Part shown: piece after piece, positions 17,301 to 25,366 of the stretch
Layout: every line of letters begins with the position of its first letter
Numbering within the stretch: position 1 is the stretch's first letter
Assembly: GCF_020193655.1 (NCBI RefSeq)
Contig: NZ_JADYVE010000011.1
Location: 1 to 64,000, forward strand
DNA from: Ensifer sp. IC3342
Lineage (GTDB): Bacteria; Pseudomonadota; Alphaproteobacteria; Rhizobiales; Rhizobiaceae
Direction: 5' to 3'
DNA length: 64,000 nt
Program-made: the position numbers and the translations under genes
Notes under the pieces: generated by a model
What the model saw: the letters and a program-made list of their open reading frames with translations, nothing else
Told to the model about the DNA's origin: nothing
Database searches by the model: none

Positions 17301-19788
17301 CCGGTTTGATGCCGACCATGGGTCCTTCCGGCTTGACCGGCAGGGTCAGCGAGCGCTCCACGGCGCGGCCGCCGGCCTCCCGCATGCGCACGGTGATATC
17401 GGCGTTGAGCAATTGCGTCGTCGAAGGGACCTCGGTCAGATCGACGTCAAAAACTGATTTGCCGTTCTCGTCCAACGGCTCCAGCGCCTCGAGTGGCAGG
17501 CGCGTGTCTTCGCTCGCCTCCTCGTCGGCCAGGCCGAAGAAATAGCCCTTGAAGGCGGCGGTCTCCCGCGTCGGCTTGATCGAGACTTCACCCTCGAGCG
17601 TCAGCCCGGCCGCGGGTGCACCATAGAGGAAACGGCCATCGACGGCGACCTGCACCGGCGTGCCGAGCGTGATCTCCTTCGCCTCGCTCGTCAGATCGAA
17701 CTCGGTGCGGTCCGGAACGAAGTCGTCGACGAGGAATTGCTTTTCGCCGATCGCGGACCCTTTCGGATCGGCAAAGATTTGCATGGTCCAGGTGCCGCGC
17801 ATCGCGTTTTCCGGGATCGGCAGGTCGAGCGTGTGGCCGCCGAGCTTGCCGCCATTGCTCACCATACGCCTGTCCTCGACGCCGTCCGGACGCAGGAACA
17901 CGAAGGTGAGCGGCAGGTTTTCGATCGCGACGCCGTTCACGTCGCGGGCAAGCGCTGCCGCATGCACCGTCTCGCCGACGCGGTAGATGCCGCGTTCGGT
18001 CCAGGCGAAAAGGTCGATCGCGCCGGGGGCCGCACGGCCGGTGACACCGCGATCGGAAAGATCGAAACCGGCGCGCGTCATATCAAGAAACACGTAATCC
18101 GCGTCGCCCGTCTTTGCCGTGATGACGGCGGGCGTCATACTCGCCGTGCCGCGGATCAGGCCAGCGTCGAAAGTCGCTTTGCCCTCTGCATCGCTCGTCG
18201 CGGTGCCGAGCACTTCATTGTTCTTCGCGACGAGTTGCAGTTCGACGCCGTCGAGCGGCCTGGCGGTGGCGAGCGAGCGGGCGAAGACGGTGAGCCCGTC
18301 CGTGCCGGCATAGGTCGAGATGCCGATGTCGGAAACCACGAACCATTGGGTGGCGCGGGCGTCCCAATCCTGGCTGAGGCCGGTGCCCGAAACCGCTGTC
18401 AGCACGTAGACGCCGGGCTTGCGTTGAGGCAACGCTTCATCCACCGGGAAGCTGGTCACCACTTCCTTGTTAAGTTCGGTTTTGATGTCGATGCTGCCCT
18501 GCCAGACAAGTTCGCCGCTCTCGTCCTTGATGCGCTCTTCGCTGTAGCCGTCGAGCTGCGTTAGGAACTGCGAGCTCGCCAGCAGAGAGGAGATGCTGCG
18601 GTCGCCGATGCGATAGAGCTTGAGGTTGGCGCTCTCCGTATTGACGGAGACGATCGGAATGCCGCGCCGTGCGGTTGACGGCAGCACGAAGCTGTCGCCG
18701 GTGAAGCGCACCATCGGCGAGCGGTCCTTGACATAGATATCGAGGCTGACGGGCGTTTCGATCACTTCGACGACGGAGGAGGGCAGGCCCTGCCTCAGCA
18801 CAAGCTTGTAGCGTTGCCCGTGCGACAGGCCCTCGACGCAGATCTCGCTGCCCTTAGCCTCGACCGCCTTGGGGGCCTTGCCATCGAGAGTGACGAACGA
18901 GGCATAGTCCGGGCCGTTCTTCAGGAGCTGTTCGGAGAATTGAACGCAGGCGCGGGGGCTGGCGCTGTCGGCATCGATCGTGTGGCCGGTAACGCGGAAA
19001 CCCTGCCGCGCTCTGAGGTCGAGATAGGCCGTCTCGACCGTCTTTGCCTGCACGAGTTCCAGGCTCGCCTTATAGGCGCTGAGGGCGGCGCGATAGTTCT
19101 CCGTATTTTCGAGCGATTTGGCGAGAACTGCGAGCGCGTCTGCCCGGCTCTGGGTCGTGCGGGTCAGCTGATAACCGTTGAGGGCGGCAAGTGCTGCCTG
19201 GCCGGCAATCTCCGTGTTGCCGGTGATCCGGTTGGCCGCACGCGCCGTCTCCAGCCACAATTCGCGGTCATCCGGCGTTATCGCCAGCGCCCCCCGAAAG
19301 CCCTTCAGGGCGTTTTCGATGTTGCCGACTGTCAACTCGTTCCGGGCCGCTTCGATCAGGCCGTTGACGCCGAAACCCTGTTGATCCTCTGTCAGCGCAA
19401 GGTTCGCCTTAACGTCACGCGCCTGCTGCAGGAGATCGTCTGAGATGAAAGAGAGGCGCGGCGGCGCGCCGATATCGGGCTCGCCGCTACCCGTCTCGAC
19501 GACCTTGCCGGCGATCGCCCCTTTGAACGTGTTCAACTGATTGAAGTCGGATTTCAGGAAGCACCACTTCACCTTTGGATTGTAGGTGAAGGCGCGGCAA
19601 GCCTTGTCGGCAATGCAGGCGGTCTCGCACTGCTGAAGCGAGACGTTCTGCTCGGTGCGGAGATCGAAGCCGAAATAGTCGCCGTCCTGCGTGATCTCGA
19701 CCGTCCGGTTCGTTTCCGCCGCCGCAGCAGGCGAGCCGAGGGAGACGAGCGTGAGAAGGAGGGTGGAAAGGCCGACAAACGCGCGCAT
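14332..19788 (-). CDS. Alpha-2-macroglobulin family protein with N-terminal PAN domain
   Basis: A periplasmic protein of 1818 residues, normal for bacterial macroglobulins of the YfhM class, thought to trap foreign proteases that reach the periplasm. The signal peptide MRAFVGLSTLLLTLVSLG ends near AAAAE and has no lipobox Cys. A PAN/Apple domain covers about residues 25-85 (QQCETACIADKACRAFTYNP, then KWCF). The MG domains follow, then a thioester domain with YGCAEQTTSRALPL near residue 1366, so the reactive CxEQ is kept. I chose ATG at 19788 (GGGAGG 9 nt upstream) over 19806. Pairing with pbpC is the classic arrangement, coupling cell-wall repair to protease defence. Confidence 0.94.
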   Translation of the reverse strand: MRAFVGLSTLLLTLVSLGSPAAAAETNRTVEITQDGDYFGFDLRTEQNVSLQQCETACIADKACRAFTYNPKVKWCFLKSDFNQLNTFKGAIAGKVVETGSGEPDIGAPPRLSFISDDLLQQARDVKANLALTEDQQGFGVNGLIEAARNELTVGNIENALKGFRGALAITPDDRELWLETARAANRITGNTEIAGQAALAALNGYQLTRTTQSRADALAVLAKSLENTENYRAALSAYKASLELVQAKTVETAYLDLRARQGFRVTGHTIDADSASPRACVQFSEQLLKNGPDYASFVTLDGKAPKAVEAKGSEICVEGLSHGQRYKLVLRQGLPSSVVEVIETPVSLDIYVKDRSPMVRFTGDSFVLPSTARRGIPIVSVNTESANLKLYRIGDRSISSLLASSQFLTQLDGYSEERIKDESGELVWQGSIDIKTELNKEVVTSFPVDEALPQRKPGVYVLTAVSGTGLSQDWDARATQWFVVSDIGISTYAGTDGLTVFARSLATARPLDGVELQLVAKNNEVLGTATSDAEGKATFDAGLIRGTASMTPAVITAKTGDADYVFLDMTRAGFDLSDRGVTGRAAPGAIDLFAWTERGIYRVGETVHAAALARDVNGVAIENLPLTFVFLRPDGVEDRRMVSNGGKLGGHTLDLPIPENAMRGTWTMQIFADPKGSAIGEKQFLVDDFVPDRTEFDLTSEAKEITLGTPVQVAVDGRFLYGAPAAGLTLEGEVSIKPTRETAAFKGYFFGLADEEASEDTRLPLEALEPLDENGKSVFDVDLTEVPSTTQLLNADITVRMREAGGRAVERSLTLPVKPEGPMVGIKPEFSGDLAENSVGQFHVIAVGEDGAKIPMPGLLWKLISVERNYQWYRDGSAWKYEPVISTKQVANGTVDVAADGAEIAVPVGWGRYRIEIETAAIDGPASSVEFDAGWYVEATSTETPDGLEIALDKESYAIGETARLKVSPRFAGELLVTVGTESLITTKTATIAEAGGELELPVTAEWGGGAYVTATLYRPGDAQESRMPMRAIGIKWLAVDPAGRKLAVTLDAPEKMQPRQPLDINLKVRGAGANEDAYVTIAAVDVGILNLTRYEAPDPDGWYFGQRQLGLEIRDLYGRLIDGSLGATGRLRTGGDGGQMPLQGSPPTEKLVAFFSGPVKLDGDGEAKVSFDIPQFNGTARVMAVTWTKAGVGHAAKDVVIRDPVVVTASLPKFLAPGDRAELRLDIANTDAPAGDYQLQVTTNGPVTAEQTGAAETVHLDAGGKTAVTLPLTGQYPGNGLVTVALSNASGLSIEQALNLPVRPAALPVTQRQVVNIAAGSSLTVDDQLLADSLLQGASVSLNVTRSAAFDIPALLMTLDRYPYGCAEQTTSRALPLLYLSELAKQSGLADDEGVQKRVQEAIYQVLAYQSSAGSFGLWSPGSGDLWLDAYVSDFLTRAREQKFDVPEQAMVQALENLQNGLSYETNVKDRGNEIAYALYVLARNRKAAISDLRYYADTMLDDFPTPLAKAHIAAALALYGDAVRSQDIFAASLNMSTSSGLVKVSLARSDYGSSLRDDAAVLALAAESRPVPAIIPELSKIVAREWQQAKYTSTQEQTWMLLAARAIQGGDEDMKLDINGAARTGSYAARITGDALIEHPIVIRNNGTDAVSAVVTTVAAPAQPLSASGDGFTIERTYYTLDGAEANVSEARQNERYVVVLKVTESNDWPSRVLITDLLPAGFEIDNPSLVDSAQLTNFEWIGEVQAAHTEFRSDRFVAAFDRSTGDNREMTLAYVVRAVTPGTYDHPAASVEDMYRPQFSARTATGRMEVLAAQ

Positions 19789-19935
19789 AGACTTAAGTCC
19801 TCCCAATGCTGCCCGTCTCGATTGAGCGTCACTTTGTCAACCTTCTCGCCAGCTTGTCAATCGCGCATGCGGCAGCGAGGGCCGCTGATGCCGTTTGAGG
19901 GGCGCTGCAACCGGAGCGATTGATCGGGCGGGGGC

Positions 19936-20679
19936 TCAGGGCCAGGCTGTTTCGGGCGCGAAGGCCTGCATCGATCCGGTATAGGGTTTTGCAAGCGGCG
20001 CGGCATAGGAACCGCGCTTGCTGGTCGTAAGGCCCTGCGAGACGAGCGCCTCCGCTTGCTTGACCGCCGCCGAGACGCCATCGACGACCGGGACGCCGTA
20101 CTCGCGCTGCAGCGCCTGCGCCAGATCGGCCATTCCGGCGCAGCCGAGAACGATCGCCTCGGCTCCGTCCTCGGTGAGCGCGAGCTCGATCTGGCGTTTG
20201 AGCTTGGCGAGTGCGCCGGACGCGTTGTCCTCGAGGTCGAGCACCGGAATGTCGGCGGCGCGAACCTTTGCGCGGCAAGCCATGCCGTAGCGCACGACGA
20301 GGTTTTCGATGAGAACGCGAGAGCGCTCCAGCGTGGTGACCACGGTGAAGCGTTGGGCAAGAAGCGCGGCCGTCATCAGGGCGGATTCGCAAAGCCCCAG
20401 CACGGGAATGTCGGCGAGGGTGCGCGCGGCCTCCAGGCCCGTGTCATCGAAGCAGGCGACGATCGCGGCGTCGGCGCCGGCTGCCTGTCCCGCGCGGATT
20501 TCGAGAAGCAGGCCCGGTACGGCGATCGCGCCGTCATAGTGCCCCTCGATCGAGGCTGGCCCGTTCTTCGAGGTTGCTGCGACGATTTCCGTCCCGTGTC
20601 CGGCAACGGCGCGTGCTGCTTGCGCAGCCTTTTCCGTCATCGAGGCGGTGGTGTTCGGATTGACGATCAGAATGCGCAT
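19936..20679 (-). CDS. Asp/Glu/hydantoin racemase family protein
   Basis: A 247-residue protein of the Asp/Glu racemase superfamily, closest in style to hydantoin racemase HyuE. It begins MRILIVNPNTTASMTEK. Two catalytic Cys candidates are in AAIVACFDD near residue 80 and AIVLGCAGMADL near residue 182. It lies last in an apparent operon with a four-gene ABC transporter, suggesting that the imported compound is a hydantoin or related carbamoyl amide. Allantoin racemase is an alternative and would connect to the purine genes at the left of the window. The substrate is not determined by the sequence. Confidence 0.85.
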   Translation of the reverse strand: MRILIVNPNTTASMTEKAAQAARAVAGHGTEIVAATSKNGPASIEGHYDGAIAVPGLLLEIRAGQAAGADAAIVACFDDTGLEAARTLADIPVLGLCESALMTAALLAQRFTVVTTLERSRVLIENLVVRYGMACRAKVRAADIPVLDLEDNASGALAKLKRQIELALTEDGAEAIVLGCAGMADLAQALQREYGVPVVDGVSAAVKQAEALVSQGLTTSKRGSYAAPLAKPYTGSMQAFAPETAWP

Positions 20680-20684
20680 GGATG

Positions 20685-21506
20685 TCAGCTTATCTTTGCC
20701 TGCCGGCGCCTGAGCACGAGGATGACGGCGAGAGCGACGAGGATGATGGTGAAGGAGAACAGCGTCGTGACCGTGCCGAGAGCGTAGAGCACCGGCGTCG
20801 TCACATTCGTCGTCATGCCGTAGATTTCGAGCGGCAGCGTGTTGTAGGTGCCCGATGTCATAAGCGTGCGGGCAAACTCGTCATAGGAGAGGGTAAAGCC
20901 GAAGAGGCCGACGCCGATGAGACTCGGCGCGATCATCGGCAGCACGACATGGCGGAAGGTCTGCCATGGCGTTGCGCCGAGGTCGCGGGCGGCTTCCTCA
21001 TAGGCCGGTGAGAAGCGGTTGAAGACGGCGAACATGATGAGCACGCCGAACGGCAGCGTCCAGGTGAGATGCGCGCCGAACCCGGACGAGTACCAGGCGG
21101 GCTTTAGCCCGAACTGCTGGAAGACGACGCCGATGCCGAGCGAGATGATGATCGAGGGCACGACGAGACTCGCGACCGTCACGTAAAAGAGTGTCGTCGA
21201 GCCGCGGAAGCGGTGGCGGAAGGCGAGCCCCGCCAAGAGCGCCACGATGACGTTCACGACCATGACCATAAGCCCGAGCGTGAAGGACCGGCGGAAGGAG
21301 GCGCCGAAGTCGCCGACCGCCTGCTTTTCGAAGAGGTTGTAGAACCAGTGCAGCGAAACGCCGTTCAGCGGAAAGGTGAGACCGCCGTCAGGCCCCTGGA
21401 AGGAGAGGATCAGGACCGCCGACAACGGCCCGTAAAGGAACAGCACGAACAGCGCAAAGAAGGCCGCCAGCACATAGAATTCCAAAGTCCGTCTTTCGTG
21501 GCTCAT
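20685..21506 (-). CDS. ABC transporter permease, PotC-like
   Basis: A 273-residue inner-membrane permease with about six helices. It has the cytoplasmic EAA loop YEEAARDLGATPWQTFRHVVLPM that contacts the ATPase. Its style and gene order match the spermidine/putrescine (PotC) subfamily. It starts one base after the stop of the partner permease gene. It belongs to the operon ATPase - binding protein - permease - permease - racemase transcribed leftwards from about 25.1 kb. Confidence 0.92.
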   Translation of the reverse strand: MSHERRTLEFYVLAAFFALFVLFLYGPLSAVLILSFQGPDGGLTFPLNGVSLHWFYNLFEKQAVGDFGASFRRSFTLGLMVMVVNVIVALLAGLAFRHRFRGSTTLFYVTVASLVVPSIIISLGIGVVFQQFGLKPAWYSSGFGAHLTWTLPFGVLIMFAVFNRFSPAYEEAARDLGATPWQTFRHVVLPMIAPSLIGVGLFGFTLSYDEFARTLMTSGTYNTLPLEIYGMTTNVTTPVLYALGTVTTLFSFTIILVALAVILVLRRRQAKIS

Positions 21507-21507
21507 C

Positions 21508-22416
21508 TCAGAGCTCCTTCCTGATATCGACGACCCGGAGGATCGCGGCGACCATCAAAAGCACGACGATCAGAAGTACGACGGCGTTGGCTGCTGCTGC
21601 CGGGTACTGCAGCAGCGACATCTGGTTCTTCATCATCAGCGCAACTGAGGCGCTCTGCCCGCCGGACATGACCTGCACGGTGGAAAAATCCGCCATCACC
21701 AGCGTCACGACGAAGATCGAGCCGATCGCCATGCCCGGCTTTGCGAGCGGCAAAATGACGTTCCAGAGGATTTGCGAGCCGGTCGCGCCGCAATCGCGCG
21801 CGGCCTCGATCAGCGAGCGATCGATGCGCATCAGAGTGTTGAAGATCGGCGTCACCATGAAGAGCGTGTTGAGATGCACCATGGCGAGCACGACGGCGAA
21901 ATCGGAATAGAGTAGCCATTCGATCGGCTCGGGGATGATGCCGAGTTCGATCAATGTCGAGTTGACGAGGCCGTTGCGGCCGAGAACCGGGATCCAGGAG
22001 ATCATCCGGATGATGTTGGAGGTGAGGAACGGCACGGTGCAGACGAGGAAAAGCACCATCTGCATCGTCGTCGTGCGGATGTGGAAGGCAAGGAAATAGG
22101 CGACCCAGAAGCCGATCACGAGCGTCAGCGCCCAGGTGATCGCCGTGAATTTCAGCGTGTTGAGATAAGTCTTCCACGTCACCCACGAGCCGAGCGTGTC
22201 GGTGTAGTTCATCGTCAGGAAATCCGGGTATAGGCCCGCGAAGTCGTAGTCCCAGAAACTGACGACGAAGATGGTCAGGATCGGCAGGATGAAGAAGAAG
22301 CCGAGGATCAGGATGAGGGGTGTCGCTTGGAGATAAGCGATCAGCCAGTGTGGTGCGGCGAGGGAGCGTGGTGTCTTACCCGCCTTGAACTCGCCTGAGG
22401 TTGCGATGGCTGTCAT
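21508..22416 (-). CDS. ABC transporter permease, PotB-like
   Basis: A 302-residue permease with about six membrane helices, beginning after a short cytoplasmic tail (MTAIATSGEFKAGKTPRSLA). The EAA loop reads LIEAARDCGATGSQILWNVILPL. I chose ATG at 22416 with GAGGATTG just upstream. The frame is open to 22602, but that stretch is repeat DNA and should not be read as protein. Partner of the PotC-like permease in the same operon. Confidence 0.92.
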   Translation of the reverse strand: MTAIATSGEFKAGKTPRSLAAPHWLIAYLQATPLILILGFFFILPILTIFVVSFWDYDFAGLYPDFLTMNYTDTLGSWVTWKTYLNTLKFTAITWALTLVIGFWVAYFLAFHIRTTTMQMVLFLVCTVPFLTSNIIRMISWIPVLGRNGLVNSTLIELGIIPEPIEWLLYSDFAVVLAMVHLNTLFMVTPIFNTLMRIDRSLIEAARDCGATGSQILWNVILPLAKPGMAIGSIFVVTLVMADFSTVQVMSGGQSASVALMMKNQMSLLQYPAAAANAVVLLIVVLLMVAAILRVVDIRKEL

Positions 22417-22450
22417 ACTCAATCCTCTTCCATTCTTGCCTTGGAAATCG

Positions 22451-22603
22451 CCCCTCATCCGCCTGCCGGCACCTTCTCCCCGCTCGCGGGGAGAAGGGAC
22501 TTGCGGCGGCCTTCTCGCCCTCGCCCCCGAGGAGAAGGGAGACCTGGCGGCGCGCACGTCCCCTCTCCCCGCGAGCGGGGAGAGGGGACGGGTGAGGGGC
22601 AAA
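22451..22603. repeat. Mosaic palindromic repeat between binding protein and permease genes
   Basis: The element is bounded by CCCCTCATCCGCC... and ...GGACGGGTGAGGGG and contains two hairpins, CCCCGCTCGCGGGG and CCCCGCGAGCGGGG. It lies inside an ABC operon, where such elements often stabilise the upstream binding-protein mRNA. The fit to a named rhizobial mosaic element is by memory only. Confidence 0.65.
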
Positions 22604-22620
22604 TCGCCTACGCGTAGCCC

Positions 22621-23919
22621 TTACGCCGCGATGAACTCGTTCCAGCGGCGGACCATGTAGCGATCCTCGTCCATCACGGAGTTCCAGCAGGCGACCTTGC
22701 CCATGCGCTCCTCGAAGGAGCCGCCGTCGCGGACGGCGCCGGCCTTTTCCATGACTTTGCCCTCTGGAGAGAGGATGTCGCCCTTTGCCGGCTTGCCCTC
22801 GACCCAGAAGCCCCACTCGTCCTCGGACATATGCGCTTTGGCCGTCTCCATGGCGGCGGAATAGTAGCCCTGCCGGTTGAGATAGGCGCCGACCCAACCC
22901 GAGAGATACCAGTTGATGTATTCGTAGGCGGCGTCGAGCTGGGCGCCCTGCAAATGGGCGGCAAGGCCGAGACCGCCGCCCCAGGCGCGATAGCCCTCTT
23001 TCAGCGGCTGGTACTTGCAGGCGATGCCCTTCGAGCGCACGGCGGCGACCGCTGGCGACCACATGGACTGGATGACGACCTCGCCCGAGGCCATGAGGTT
23101 GACGCTCTCGTCGAAGGATTTCCAGAAGGCGCGGAACTGGCCGTCCTGCTTGGCCTTGATGAGGAAGGCGATCGTCTGGTCGATCTCGTCCGTCGTCATG
23201 TTGCCCTTGTCGGCATATTTGATCTTGCCCATGGCCTCCATGATCATGGCGGCGTCCATGATGCCGATCGAGGGGATGTTGAGGATCGCCGCCTTGCCCT
23301 TGAAGGCCGGATCCATGATGTCAGCCCAGGTGGTGATCTCGCGGCCGACGAGGTCCGGGCGGATGCCGAGCGTGTCGGCATTGTAGATGGTCGGAATGAG
23401 GGTCATCCACTGCGTCGGCTCCTTGGCGAAGGTCTTGGAGTCCTGCGCTTCGACGAAGCCAACGGTATGTGGCGCGGTGCCCTGGGCGATCACGCTGTCC
23501 GGCTTCAGCTTGCCGTTGATGAAGAGCGGCACGATCTTGTCGTAGTATTTGATCTTGGTGACATCCATCGGCTGCATGACGCCGGCCGGGAAGACCTTCT
23601 TGGCGATCCAGTACTCGATGTCGGCGATGTCGTAGGAGTCCGGCTGGGTGACGGCGCGCTGGGCGGCAGCGTCGGAGTCGGTCGCCGTCATTTCCAGGGT
23701 GATTCCCAGGTCCTGTTTGCACTTCTCGGCGATCGCGTTGATGTTCGAAACGCCGGTGCCGAACTGGCGGAGCGTGATCGGGTTCTGCGCCCAGATGGTC
23801 GGGAAGCCGGTGATGACACCGGACCCGGCGATGGCGCCGACCGCGGCCGCACCCGTCTTGAGCAGCGAGCGCCGGGAGATGCCCTTTTGAGCTTTCAGTG
23901 AATTGGCTTCGGTTGTCAT
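22621..23919 (-). CDS. ABC transporter substrate-binding protein, PotD-like, Tat-exported
   Basis: A 432-residue periplasmic binding protein. The N-terminus carries a twin-arginine signal, SRRSLLKTGAAAVGAIAG, with cleavage likely near IWAQN. The mature part has features of the spermidine/putrescine/iron type-2 family, such as SYDIADIEYWIAKKVFPAG and WADIMDPAFKGKAAI. It sits between the ATPase and permease genes. Linkage to a hydantoin-racemase-like gene suggests a non-polyamine substrate; this is inference. Confidence 0.92.
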   Translation of the reverse strand: MTTEANSLKAQKGISRRSLLKTGAAAVGAIAGSGVITGFPTIWAQNPITLRQFGTGVSNINAIAEKCKQDLGITLEMTATDSDAAAQRAVTQPDSYDIADIEYWIAKKVFPAGVMQPMDVTKIKYYDKIVPLFINGKLKPDSVIAQGTAPHTVGFVEAQDSKTFAKEPTQWMTLIPTIYNADTLGIRPDLVGREITTWADIMDPAFKGKAAILNIPSIGIMDAAMIMEAMGKIKYADKGNMTTDEIDQTIAFLIKAKQDGQFRAFWKSFDESVNLMASGEVVIQSMWSPAVAAVRSKGIACKYQPLKEGYRAWGGGLGLAAHLQGAQLDAAYEYINWYLSGWVGAYLNRQGYYSAAMETAKAHMSEDEWGFWVEGKPAKGDILSPEGKVMEKAGAVRDGGSFEERMGKVACWNSVMDEDRYMVRRWNEFIAA

Positions 23920-23938
23920 GCGCAGTTCCCCTTTTCTT

Positions 23939-24026
23939 GATGGTTGGTGGTTGTTTGTTGATGGTTGGCGGTTGGCTTTTAGCGGAGTGCGGACGGAAAA
24001 CCGCTTCGCGCCTTCCTCATCCCGCT
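23939..24026. repeat. Short direct repeats plus palindromic repeat, family 2, copy 2
   Basis: Two near-identical direct repeats (TGATGGTTGGYGGTTG, at about 23939 and 23960) are followed by AGCGGAGTGCGGACGGAAAA...CTCATCCCGCT, a family-2 palindrome related to copies at 6871-6916 and 44865-44914. It fills the gap between the binding-protein and ATPase genes and overlaps the end of the ATPase gene slightly. Confidence 0.55.
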
Positions 24027-25113
24027 ATGCCGAGAGACGGCCGAGAGGGATCACGTCCTCCAGGGCCCAACTCAGGGACGCCGCATCGCCGACGGAGAAC
24101 GGTTTCCTGAAATAGTCCGCGTCGGAGAGGATCACGGTGAAGTCGTCGCTGCCGGCGCCGATCACGGTGATCTTCACGGAAGCGCCGCGATATTCGACAT
24201 TCGAGACAACGCCTTGGAAGCCAAGCGACTTTTCCAACGCCGGCTCGAGACGCACGCGATCGGTGCGGATGCCGATGTCGATCGGCTTGCCGACCTCCTG
24301 CCCGATGTCGCGTACGGTGAAGCTCTGACCTTCTGGCACCTCAAGCGTCACGATGTCGTCTTCGATCTTCGTCACGCGGCCCGAAAGCACGTTGTGGTCG
24401 CCCATGAACCGCGCAACGAAGGCCGTCGCCGGCCTTTCGAAAACGGTCCGTGGCTTGGCGGCCTGCTCGATGCGGCCGTTGTTCATGATGACGATCAGGT
24501 CGGCGAGCGCCATCGCCTCTTCCTGGCTGTGCGTCACATGGACGAAGGTGATGCCGAGCGTCTTTTGCAGCTTCTTCAACTCTGCCCGCATCCTTATCTT
24601 CAGGAAGGGATCAAGCGCGGAAAGCGGCTCATCGAGCAGCAGGGCTTCCGGATCGGTGATGAGTGCCCGCGCGAGCGCCACGCGCTGCTGCTGGCCGCCC
24701 GAAAGCTGCGCCGGGCGGCGAGTCGCATAGGCCTCCATCTGCATCAGCTTGAGCATTTCGAGCGCCTTCGCCCGGCGCTCGTCCTTGTCGACGCCCTTCA
24801 TCTTCAGGCTGAAGGCGACGTTGTCTAAGAGATCGAGATGCGGGAACAGCGCGTAGGACTGGAACATCATCGCGGTGCCGCGTTTCGCCGGCGGAAAATC
24901 CGTGACCACGGTGTTGCCGAGGCGAATGTCGCCGGACGAAATGCTCTCGTGCCCGGCAATCATGCGCAGCGTCGATGTCTTGCCGCAGCCGGAAGGTCCG
25001 AGAAAGCAACAATAGCTGCCGGCGGGAATCTTCAGACTGATGGCATGGACGGCGGTGGTCGTGCCATAGATCTTGGAAACGGAAGCGATATCGATCTCTG
25101 CTGCTTTGGACAT
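24025..25113 (-). CDS. ABC transporter ATP-binding protein, PotA-like
   Basis: A 362-residue ATPase. The Walker A motif GPSGCGKTS is near residue 42, the signature LSGGQQQR near residue 138 and Walker B ALLLDEPLSALD near residue 158. A C-terminal TOBE-type domain follows from about residue 280. I chose ATG at 25113 (MSKAAEIDIASV) with AAGGAG upstream; the ORF extends to 25140 without a better site. First gene of the transporter operon, divergent from a GntR regulator. Confidence 0.92.
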   Translation of the reverse strand: MSKAAEIDIASVSKIYGTTTAVHAISLKIPAGSYCCFLGPSGCGKTSTLRMIAGHESISSGDIRLGNTVVTDFPPAKRGTAMMFQSYALFPHLDLLDNVAFSLKMKGVDKDERRAKALEMLKLMQMEAYATRRPAQLSGGQQQRVALARALITDPEALLLDEPLSALDPFLKIRMRAELKKLQKTLGITFVHVTHSQEEAMALADLIVIMNNGRIEQAAKPRTVFERPATAFVARFMGDHNVLSGRVTKIEDDIVTLEVPEGQSFTVRDIGQEVGKPIDIGIRTDRVRLEPALEKSLGFQGVVSNVEYRGASVKITVIGAGSDDFTVILSDADYFRKPFSVGDAASLSWALEDVIPLGRLSA

Positions 25114-25270
25114 GCCCGATTTTCTCCTTGCGGCAGGCAAGAAGCATCAAGCGTGCCAGTTCGCTAAACGCCTGATTTCACGGCCACGTTTTCGGATGCC
25201 GCGATCTGCCGGCAGTTTTGGCCTGATTGGCTGCACATTTTGTAGGCGGTTGTCGGCAAAGGTGCCTAAT

Positions 25271-25282
25271 ATTGTATACAAT
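25271..25282. promoter_or_regulatory. GntR/FCD-type operator
   Basis: ATTGTATACAAT is a perfect 12-bp palindrome and has the TTGTATACAA form typical of FadR/FCD-type GntR operators. It lies in the divergent gap between the transporter ATPase (start 25113) and the GntR gene (start 25367), so the local regulator probably binds it and controls both. Confidence 0.6.
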
Positions 25283-25366
25283 TGAAAGTCGAGTTGAACA
25301 CAATTAATGATTCACTTCCGGCGTACGCCGCGTTAGAGTGTCAATATTGTTCGGATTCCCAGCCCC

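Noticed and set aside
22417..22602. N-terminal extension of the PotB-like permease
   Set aside because: The extra 62 codons are repeat DNA; ATG at 22416 has a ribosome site and fits the family start.
23939..23976. Direct repeats as a CRISPR array
   Set aside because: Only two short imperfect repeats of about 16 bp with a 5-bp gap; no spacer pattern and no cas genes in the window.
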